Source of the DNA: Shewanella profunda
GTDB taxonomy: Bacteria; Pseudomonadota; Gammaproteobacteria; Enterobacterales; Shewanellaceae
Length of the DNA stretch: 64,000 bases
Direction: 5' to 3'
NCBI RefSeq assembly: GCF_023283765.1
Contig: NZ_JAKILG010000024.1
Location: forward strand, 1 to 64,000
In this document: piece by piece, positions 58,067 to 64,000 of the stretch
Layout of the letters: the number at the start of each line of letters is the position of its first letter
How positions within the stretch are numbered: position 1 is the first letter of the stretch
The notes under the pieces: generated by a model
Told to the model about the DNA's origin: nothing
The model's database searches: none
The model's input: the letters and a program-made list of their open reading frames with translations, nothing else
Program-made: the position numbers and the translations under genes

Positions 58067-58468
58067 CTAAGGGTTTTTCTTTGAATTGGCGATACGCTGA
58101 TGTCGATTTGATGCCGCATCAGGCACAGTGCTTGGAACCGGAGTTCGTTCGGCTAGTAGATGTTTGATGGCGCGTATTGGGTGCGGTAGCAGCATACGTG
58201 GCCCTGAATAGATCATGATTTCTTTAACCATTTGCTTCTGGGCGGGCTTGTAGCAATGCACAGGACATTTATTACAAGTCGGTTTGTTTTGGCCATAGGG
58301 GCAGCGGTCTAAGCGAGTCGCTGCATAATCTAATAGTTCAAGACAATTAGGGCACAGACCGCTTTCATTTTGTCCTTGGTGCTGCGCTTTACAGTAAATT
58401 TTCGCCATAGCGGCTATTGTTTGGTGTTCGTATAGAAGCTTGCCTGTAAGTAGTTCCGCTGCGTCCAT
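58067..58468 (-). CDS. YgbA-like protein (nitrous oxide-stimulated promoter family)
   Basis: The 133-residue protein has the cysteine pattern of the YgbA family: LYCKAQH-like IYCKAQHQ, CPNCLELLDYAATRLDRCPYG and KPTCNKCPVHCYKPAQKQMVKEIMIYSGPRMLLPHP. The Cys cluster suggests an iron-sulfur or zinc site. In E. coli YgbA is linked to recovery from nitrosative stress; the name refers to expression near denitrification genes. Confidence 0.85.
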   Translation of the reverse strand: MDAAELLTGKLLYEHQTIAAMAKIYCKAQHQGQNESGLCPNCLELLDYAATRLDRCPYGQNKPTCNKCPVHCYKPAQKQMVKEIMIYSGPRMLLPHPIRAIKHLLAERTPVPSTVPDAASNRHQRIANSKKNP

Positions 58469-58607
58469 TTGAATACCTTAGTCAGTTACTCGGATATCCT
58501 ATGATAAGCAGTGAAATTGGCGCTGACAAAAGAGAAGCGCCAATTTATGAAGGTGCGCACAAAATAAAGCTTTAAATCGAGCAATAAAATAACCCTTAGC
58601 GCTCGTC

Positions 58608-58967
58608 TTAAATATGGATAACTTTATCTGCGGCTAAGGTCCAGCGCGTTAAATCCTGTAATGTGCCAATTTCGGTGCCTTCAATAATCATCTCAGCATT
58701 CACACCACGGGCTTGTGCGCAGGTTTTACAGAGCAAAATGGGCACTTGTTGTGCACTGAGGATTTCAAACATCTGTTGTAGGTTGTAGCTCAAATCCGGT
58801 GTCGTTTGGTTTTTGAGTGCGCCAAAAATAGCATCTGACATTAAAAATATCTTTAGATCAATGGCTTGATCTTCTTGATCCTGTAATGCCAAGGCGATGC
58901 GTAAGGTATTAAATAGTTTTTCTGTACCGTATGGACTTGCATGGGCGACGATGAGTATTTGTTGCAT
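58608..58967 (-). CDS. DsrE/YchN-type sulfur-relay-like protein
   Basis: The 119-residue protein has the DsrE fold pattern: N-terminal ILIVAHASPYGTEKLFNTLRIALALQD, IFLMSDAIFGAL and the cysteine pair VPILLCKTCAQARGV. It resembles E. coli YchN. Members bind or pass sulfur through Cys, but many, like this one, have no assigned partner. It lies near the YgbA-like gene on the same strand. Confidence 0.82.
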   Translation of the reverse strand: MQQILIVAHASPYGTEKLFNTLRIALALQDQEDQAIDLKIFLMSDAIFGALKNQTTPDLSYNLQQMFEILSAQQVPILLCKTCAQARGVNAEMIIEGTEIGTLQDLTRWTLAADKVIHI

Positions 58968-59238
58968 GGCATTCCCTTTTTAGCGTTGCAAAACCTTGAG
59001 TTATCGATAGATGAAGAGGTAAAACTCAAGTCTAATGCAATTTATTATAACGATTTGAGTGTAAGATCGTATAAAAAGGCATAATTACTTGATTTACACT
59101 CATAGTATGGACTTTAATAGCGGTTAATCTCTGCTCAATTTTTAGATAAACCCCGTTGCCAGCCACCTCAAGGGATATGGCTTGGCAAGCCAATTGACAC
59201 AGCTTCTGACGAGAAGCGGCCATCAAAGGTGAACAAGA

Positions 59239-60108
59239 ATGAAGATCATTGTCGTAATAATACTGATTGCAATCGGTGTGTTTCTATTTCGTCGTGCCCA
59301 GCGCTTGGCGAAGGAGGAGCAAGAAGCGATAACGCCTAAAAAAACGCCTGAAAACTCGGTTGTTAATACCGAGCCAGCCGAGCAGGTTGAAACCACAACC
59401 TCTGCAGAGGAAACGAAGGTTGTCGCTTTGCCAGAATCTGAGGTTATTACTGCAAAAGAAGTTGAAGCCGAGTTAATGCCCCGCGGATCTCTCGATCAAA
59501 CACAAACCATCCAAATTGCACCCGATATTAATGAGGCAGATACGGCCGCTACTCATAATAAAGAAGCCGTTATTATTTTAGGTTCAGCACCGGATGAAGC
59601 CGGAGATCAAGTCCAAAGCACACCTAAATTTGAGCCGATGTCTGAACCGATTCCACAATCCCCTTTAAATATGGGATCGGCTTCCTCGCAACCTGAGGCC
59701 AGTATTGCCGCGCCAGATGTGTGGGCAAATATCACACTACAGCGCGCCTTTGAAGAATACCAACGGGCTGGCTCCTCCCTTGAGCGTTATACCGCGCTGC
59801 AAAATATGATTGGTGAGTGTTACAAGCAGCGTAAATCTGCGGATTATCTTAACTATGGCGCCCAGTTAACTCAGCCTTATTTAGCACTATTCCATACAGT
59901 TGCAGCAGAACAAGGCAAAGAGTCTGAGCTTAAAACCTCCGGTTTTTTACAACTTGCGACCCTACTCTGTGATACTCAAGCATTTGATGCTGCTATCGCA
60001 CTGTGCCAAGAGGCATTAGTATTTGGGCTAAGCGATGGTACTGTGACTGGCTTTGAGGGACGAATTAGCCGCATCGAAAAGGCACAGGCAAAAGTAGCAA
60101 GGGTTTAA
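59239..60108 (+). CDS. membrane-anchored protein with a C-terminal helical repeat domain
   Basis: I do not recognise the family. The 289-residue protein has one N-terminal membrane helix (IIVVIILIAIGVFLFRR), a long acidic disordered linker (about 28-160) and a C-terminal helical domain (about 165-285) with a TPR-like pattern: LQRAFEEYQRAGSSLERYTALQNMIGECY and LLCDTQAFDAAIALCQEALVFGL. It may be a cytoplasmic scaffold tied to the inner membrane. AAGGTGAACAAG precedes the ATG. Confidence 0.65.
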   Translation: MKIIVVIILIAIGVFLFRRAQRLAKEEQEAITPKKTPENSVVNTEPAEQVETTTSAEETKVVALPESEVITAKEVEAELMPRGSLDQTQTIQIAPDINEADTAATHNKEAVIILGSAPDEAGDQVQSTPKFEPMSEPIPQSPLNMGSASSQPEASIAAPDVWANITLQRAFEEYQRAGSSLERYTALQNMIGECYKQRKSADYLNYGAQLTQPYLALFHTVAAEQGKESELKTSGFLQLATLLCDTQAFDAAIALCQEALVFGLSDGTVTGFEGRISRIEKAQAKVARV

Positions 60109-60193
60109 CACAAATGAGTGGATTAAACCCTTAGGTGAAAAGCGGTTATTTCCCTCGCTTAGGCAGTGTAGAATCCCTCTTAACTGAATGCGC

Positions 60194-60220
60194 AAAAGCG
60201 AACTAAGGTTCGCTTTTTTT
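60194..60220 (+). terminator. terminator before the small lipoprotein gene
   Basis: AAAAGCGAAC-TAAG-GTTCGCTTTTTTT is a perfect stem with a long T run, 85 bases after the preceding gene and 15 bases before the next ATG. Confidence 0.87.
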
Positions 60221-60234
60221 ATGGGGTAGAAAAG

Positions 60235-60534
60235 ATGAAGTTAAGTTATACCTTGCCTAGTGTCTTATTGGGATTATTGCTACTAAATGGTTGTACTAAA
60301 GCGCCTGAATGGACTCTTTTCTATTACCCTAATGCCGATGTCGTGCCCACAGAGTCTTTACAAGTTGATGATATAAATGGTTATTACGATACTTTAGACC
60401 AGTGTCAGCGTAAGGCTCAGGGTATGCAGCGTTTAAGTCAGTCGAGTACCACTGGTGTTGGTGTTTATCAATGTGGGCATCAGTGTGATTTTGATGCTAA
60501 CTCTGTGCTTGTTTGCAAGACCTTGAGCCAATAG
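60235..60534 (+). CDS. small predicted lipoprotein
   Basis: The 99-residue protein has a lipoprotein signal peptide (lipobox LLNGC at about residue 20), a short [14 protein letters not shown] start and four further Cys ([20 protein letters not shown]) that may form two disulphides. I know no function. It lies just after a terminator and 10 bases before selO. Confidence 0.75.
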   Translation: MKLSYTLPSVLLGLLLLNGCTKAPEWTLFYYPNADVVPTESLQVDDINGYYDTLDQCQRKAQGMQRLSQSSTTGVGVYQCGHQCDFDANSVLVCKTLSQ

Positions 60535-60544
60535 GCGGATAAGC

Positions 60545-61999
60545 ATGCAGTTTAAACAGGATTTTTTTACTCAATTACCCGAATTTTATTCCCAAGTGTA
60601 TCCCCAAGGGATCAGTAATCCACAGTGGCTAGCTTGGAGTGATGCTGCTGCCCAACTGATAGGGTTAACTCAGCCTACGGACGAGTTACTATTAGGTTTA
60701 TCGGGTAATGCCGCCATCGATGGTGCAACTTACTATGCCCAAGTGTATAGCGGTCACCAATTTGGCGGGTATACGCCGCGCCTAGGTGATGGTCGCTCAA
60801 TTATTTTAGGTGAGGCAACTGGACCAAATGGAGCCTGGGATGTTGCACTTAAGGGTGGTGGTCCAACCCCATACTCACGTCATGGTGATGGCCGCGCCGT
60901 CATGCGCTCAGCCGTCAGGGAGTTCTTAGTCTCGGAAGCTTTGCATCATTTGCATGTACCTACTACTCGTGCCTTAGCTGTGATTGGCTCGGATATGCCC
61001 GTATGGCGTGAGAGTCAAGAAACCGCAGCTATTACAGTGCGTTTAGCCCGTAGCCATATTCGCTTCGGTCACTTTGAGTATTTTTGCCATAGTGAGCGTG
61101 GTCGTGCCGATAAACTGATCCAACTACTCAATTTTACGATTAGCCAGCATTATCCCCATTTGAGTTGTGATGCTGCGGGTTATAAGGCGTGGTTTTTACA
61201 GGTAGTACAGGACACGGCTAAGATGATTGCCCATTGGCAGGCGGTGGGTTTTGCCCATGGAGTGATGAATACCGACAATATGTCAATATTGGGCGATAGT
61301 TTCGATTTTGGTCCTTTTGCATTTCTCGATACTTTTCAAGAAGATTTTATTTGCAATCATTCCGACCCTGAAGGCCGTTATGCCTTTGGTCAGCAACCTG
61401 GCGTAGGTTTATGGAATTTGCAGTGTTTAGCGCAGGCATTGAGCCCTGTGATCCCATCCGATGATTTAATTGCAGCGATCAATCAATATCAAGATGCCCT
61501 AGTGCAGACCTATTTGCAGTTAATGCGCTCCAAATTGGGTCTGACAACATTTGACAAGTCAACGGCGGAGCAGGACAAGCAAGATCTTGATCTGATAGGT
61601 CAATTCACAGTGATGATGGAAAAAAATCAGCTTGATTACGCTCAAACGTGGCGCCAATTTGGCAAGTTAGATCCAACGAGTCAACATACTGCTATGCGGG
61701 ATGATTTTATCGATATCAGCCAGTTCGATACTTGGTATAAAGCCTATCAGCTTAGATTGGGCGATGTCGCGGATATTGCGGCGTGGCAAACCGAGCGCAA
61801 TAGTGTCAATCCTAAATATATTTTGCGTAATTATTTGGCTCAAGAAGCGATAATTGCCGTGGAAGAGGGTAACCTTGCGCCACTGCAGCGTTTGCAACAA
61901 GTGTTGAGTCAGCCCTTTGCAGAACAAATTGAACATGAAGAGTTAGCCAAGCGTCCACCGGATTGGGGACAAGGGTTAATTATGTCATGTAGTAGTTGA
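60545..61999 (+). CDS. selO: protein adenylyltransferase SelO (YdiU)
   Basis: SelO is a pseudokinase that transfers AMP from ATP to Ser, Thr or Tyr of target proteins and acts in oxidative stress. The 484-residue protein shows [55 protein letters not shown] and the metal/catalytic block [25 protein letters not shown]. The C-terminus ends MSCSS: a Cys stands where animal SelO has selenocysteine, as usual in bacteria. Confidence 0.95.
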   Translation: MQFKQDFFTQLPEFYSQVYPQGISNPQWLAWSDAAAQLIGLTQPTDELLLGLSGNAAIDGATYYAQVYSGHQFGGYTPRLGDGRSIILGEATGPNGAWDVALKGGGPTPYSRHGDGRAVMRSAVREFLVSEALHHLHVPTTRALAVIGSDMPVWRESQETAAITVRLARSHIRFGHFEYFCHSERGRADKLIQLLNFTISQHYPHLSCDAAGYKAWFLQVVQDTAKMIAHWQAVGFAHGVMNTDNMSILGDSFDFGPFAFLDTFQEDFICNHSDPEGRYAFGQQPGVGLWNLQCLAQALSPVIPSDDLIAAINQYQDALVQTYLQLMRSKLGLTTFDKSTAEQDKQDLDLIGQFTVMMEKNQLDYAQTWRQFGKLDPTSQHTAMRDDFIDISQFDTWYKAYQLRLGDVADIAAWQTERNSVNPKYILRNYLAQEAIIAVEEGNLAPLQRLQQVLSQPFAEQIEHEELAKRPPDWGQGLIMSCSS

Positions 62000-62011
62000 T
62001 TGGATAAAAGC

Positions 62012-62335
62012 ATGAAATTACCAAGCACGCATATAAAAGCCATTGGCTTAGATGCCATTAGCTTAGATAAAAGCGCATTAAGCTTATCGATTAGTGCCAA
62101 TATTGATTTTGACCGCTTCGCCGATTTTGCCGAGCCGCTGGTGGCCGCATTAGATTGCACTGTACGCGAACGCCAATGGGGAGCAGACAGACACCAATGG
62201 TTGCTGGAGTTTGAGGGGAGTCAACTATGGCTCAATTACGAGTTTTACGGCAACATTTGCTGGCTTTCGACCGAACGGGAAGCCGATTTTGAAGTGTTAG
62301 AATATTTAGCGACTTTGCTGAAATCTCACCAATAA
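62012..62335 (+). CDS. DUF3630 family protein
   Basis: The 107-residue protein (ATG at 62012 after GGATAAAAG; the TTG at 62000 is less likely) matches the DUF3630 pattern DRFADFAEPLVAALDCTVRERQWGADRHQWLLEFEGSQLWLNYEFYGNICWLS. It is small, soluble and of unknown role. It starts 12 bases after selO and is followed by srkA after 10 bases, so the three are probably cotranscribed. Confidence 0.8.
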   Translation: MKLPSTHIKAIGLDAISLDKSALSLSISANIDFDRFADFAEPLVAALDCTVRERQWGADRHQWLLEFEGSQLWLNYEFYGNICWLSTEREADFEVLEYLATLLKSHQ

Positions 62336-62345
62336 GTGGATCAAT

Positions 62346-63383
62346 ATGAGCCCAGAACAGGTTAATCAAAGCAAGACGCCATCAGCCAGGCAAGGTAGCG
62401 GCGCTGAGTTTCATTTTAAAGCCTTAACACCAGACTTGATCTTAGATGCGATAGAGAGTCTCGGCATTTATCCCGAAACGGGCTTGCTTGCGCTCAACAG
62501 TTACGAGAATCGTGTGTATCAATTCCGTAGCGACGAAGGGGCGCGTTTTGTGGTCAAGTTTTATCGCCCAGATCGTTGGAGTAATGCTCAAATTCAAGAA
62601 GAGCATGATTATGCTCTAGCCCTCGCCGCTGAAGATATCCCTATGGCAGTGCCAGTGATCTTGAATGGAAACACATTGCATGAGTATCGAGGTTATCGAT
62701 TTACTCTATTCCCCTCCTTGGGCGGCCGCGCTTTTGAGGTCGATAATTTAGAACAGCTGGAATTAGTTGGCCGATTTATCGGTCGCATCCATCAATATGC
62801 CGCGCAGGAAGTCTTTTCTGAGCGAGAACCATTGAACCCACAGATCCTAGGTAAAGAACCTCTGGCATGGTTAAAGCAGTCTGATCTGGTCCCTACGAGT
62901 TTACGGCTGCCATTCTTCACTGTCGTGGAACAAGTGCTCGCGAAGGCAAATGCCATTTGGAAACGACAAGCTTTTGCCTCTATTCGCCTGCATGGCGATC
63001 TGCACCCTGGCAACATCCTATGGACGCCTAACGGACCAGGTTTTGTGGATTTAGACGATGCCCGTATGGGGCCAGCAATTCAAGATCTATGGATGATGTT
63101 AACGGGTGACCGGCAGCAACAATTGATGCAGCTTGAGATATTGCTCGAAGCCTATGAAGAGTTTTGTGAGTTTGATACAAGGCAATTAGCTTTAATCGAA
63201 CCCCTGCGTGCGCTACGTATGGTGCATTACAACGCATGGATTGGCAGACGTTGGCAAGATCCGGCTTTCCCGATGAACTTCCCGTGGTTTGGGGATGAAA
63301 AATATTGGGAGCAACAGATTTTAGCGTTCAAAGAGCAATTATTTGCCTTAGATGAACCACCTTTGAGTTTAATACCCTATTAA
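62346..63383 (+). CDS. srkA: stress response kinase SrkA (YihE)
   Basis: SrkA is a cytoplasmic Ser/Thr kinase of the aminoglycoside-phosphotransferase fold that counters stress-induced death. The 345-residue protein has GLLALNSYENRVYQFRSDEGARFVVKFYRPDRW, the catalytic loop RLHGDLHPGNILW and the metal motif FVDLDDARMGPAIQDLWMML. It lies before dsbA as in E. coli yihE-dsbA. Confidence 0.95.
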   Translation: MSPEQVNQSKTPSARQGSGAEFHFKALTPDLILDAIESLGIYPETGLLALNSYENRVYQFRSDEGARFVVKFYRPDRWSNAQIQEEHDYALALAAEDIPMAVPVILNGNTLHEYRGYRFTLFPSLGGRAFEVDNLEQLELVGRFIGRIHQYAAQEVFSEREPLNPQILGKEPLAWLKQSDLVPTSLRLPFFTVVEQVLAKANAIWKRQAFASIRLHGDLHPGNILWTPNGPGFVDLDDARMGPAIQDLWMMLTGDRQQQLMQLEILLEAYEEFCEFDTRQLALIEPLRALRMVHYNAWIGRRWQDPAFPMNFPWFGDEKYWEQQILAFKEQLFALDEPPLSLIPY

Positions 63384-63507
63384 AAGACTGACCGCTGACA
63401 TCTTCTGTGACATTAGATTGAACTCTTAAGCTTGAGTTACACTCAAAAAATGGAATATGTTAGTCTTCGGTACAAAACTATTTATAAAATTGATTTAAGG
63501 AATTTTA

Positions 63508-64000
63508 ATGAAAAAAGCATTACTCATGGCAGCGGCTCTATTACTCGCTCCAATGGCGGCATTGGCTGCGCAATACCAAGAGGGTGTCCATTACACTGTG
63601 ATTAACGATGGCCCAGCAACTGCAAAGCCAGAGATCACTGAGTTTTTCTCGTTCTACTGCCCGCATTGCTACACTTTTTCTAAAACTGTAGTACCCAAAA
63701 TCATGGCGGAAAAGCCAGATGGTATCGCTTTTAACCAAGCGCACGTCGATTTTATTGGTAAAGAAATGGGCGTAGAAATGTCACGAGCCTTTGCCGTTGC
63801 ACACCAATTAAACGTTGCAGATAAGGTGGAACCCGCACTATTTTCAGCCATTCACGATAAAAAGCAGCATTTTACAAACCGTGATGATATCCGCGCAATT
63901 TTTATTGCTAATGGTGTTGATGGTAAAAATTTCGATGCAGCGGCGGAATCTTTTATGGTTAACGCACAAATGTCAAAGATGAAGCGTGATACTGAAAACG
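63508..64000 (+). CDS. dsbA: thiol:disulfide oxidoreductase DsbA (3' end outside window)
   Basis: DsbA introduces disulphide bonds into periplasmic proteins. The 164 codons present have a signal peptide (MKKALLMAAALLLAPMAALAAQ) and the thioredoxin-type active site FFSFYCPHCYTFS at about residue 51, followed by helical-domain sequence. The frame is open to the window edge. It follows srkA by 124 bases; TAAGG lies before the ATG. Confidence 0.95.
   Translation, partial: MKKALLMAAALLLAPMAALAAQYQEGVHYTVINDGPATAKPEITEFFSFYCPHCYTFSKTVVPKIMAEKPDGIAFNQAHVDFIGKEMGVEMSRAFAVAHQLNVADKVEPALFSAIHDKKQHFTNRDDIRAIFIANGVDGKNFDAAAESFMVNAQMSKMKRDTEN

Noticed and set aside
60545-61999. Selenocysteine at the SelO C-terminus
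   Set aside because: The codon in the equivalent place is TGT (Cys) and the TGA that follows two codons later is the ordinary stop with the next gene starting 12 bases on.

Overview
This window looks like a chromosomal segment of a Shewanella species close to the S. oneidensis / MR-4 group. The evidence is gene content and order: rRNA operon end, cinA, ppc, argCBFGH, mrcA, pilMNOPQ, aroK-aroB-damX-dam, rpe-gph-trpS, the rsmI / lpoA-yraN-diaA-dolP divergent block, rnpB, ygiQ, speF-potE-porin, selO, srkA and dsbA. This assignment comes from remembered synteny and protein resemblance, not from a database search. Most of the window is core housekeeping DNA. The accessory-looking parts are 2.1-6.1 kb, 37.5-38.3 kb and 52.3-60.5 kb.

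Layout. 1-0.53 kb: 3' end of 23S rRNA, 5S rRNA and the rrn terminator. 0.75-2.0 kb: cinA. 2.1-6.1 kb: a compact AT-rich island holding FlgT-like, FlgH-like and FlgP-like outer-membrane ring proteins around a divergent promoter, plus an unrecognised acidic protein with no Arg, Cys or Trp, and no flagellar rod, hook or motor genes nearby. 6.3-9.5 kb: a YceB-like lipoprotein and ppc. 9.5-15.6 kb: a long leader region with a 21-codon reading frame ending in tandem Arg codons, then argC-argB-argF-argG-argH. 15.7-23.3 kb: mrcA (PBP1A) divergent from pilMNOPQ; pilQ contains a run of ten G. 23.5-30.7 kb: aroK-aroB-damX-dam, two small membrane-associated proteins, rpe-gph, trpS. 30.7-37.0 kb: a LysR regulator, a DMT permease, dolP-diaA-yraN-lpoA and rsmI. 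37.1-38.3 kb: rnpB, a non-coding or repeat-like stretch and a decayed methionine gamma-lyase gene. 38.6-43.6 kb: a YqjD/YqjE-like operon, a BamA/TamA-type barrel protein, a ThrE-type exporter and a MAPEG protein. 43.8-52 kb: ygiQ, then (minus strand) a putrescine cassette read speFL-speF-potE-porin. 52.3-60.5 kb: small and secreted proteins of poorly known function. 60.5-64 kb: selO, a DUF3630 protein, srkA and the start of dsbA, which is cut by the window edge.

How the genes work together. argC-B-F-G-H supply most of the steps from N-acetylglutamate to arginine. The speF cassette consumes ornithine at the other end of the same metabolism: SpeF decarboxylates it to putrescine, PotE exchanges ornithine and putrescine, and the porin probably serves the outer membrane. 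Upstream of speF lies a 34-codon reading frame that aligns without gaps to the remembered E. coli ornithine-sensing leader SpeFL. The arg operon also carries a short leader reading frame, ending F-L-R-R, so both ends of ornithine metabolism in this window may be controlled by nascent peptides. mrcA and lpoA are a partner pair (PBP1A and its lipoprotein activator). pilMNOPQ builds the alignment complex and secretin for type IV pili.

Leads I rate highest: the flagellar-ring-like island (2.1-6.1 kb) as a possible flagellum-independent outer-membrane assembly, the arg leader peptide, the speFL orthologue, and the poly-G tract in pilQ as a possible phase-variation site.
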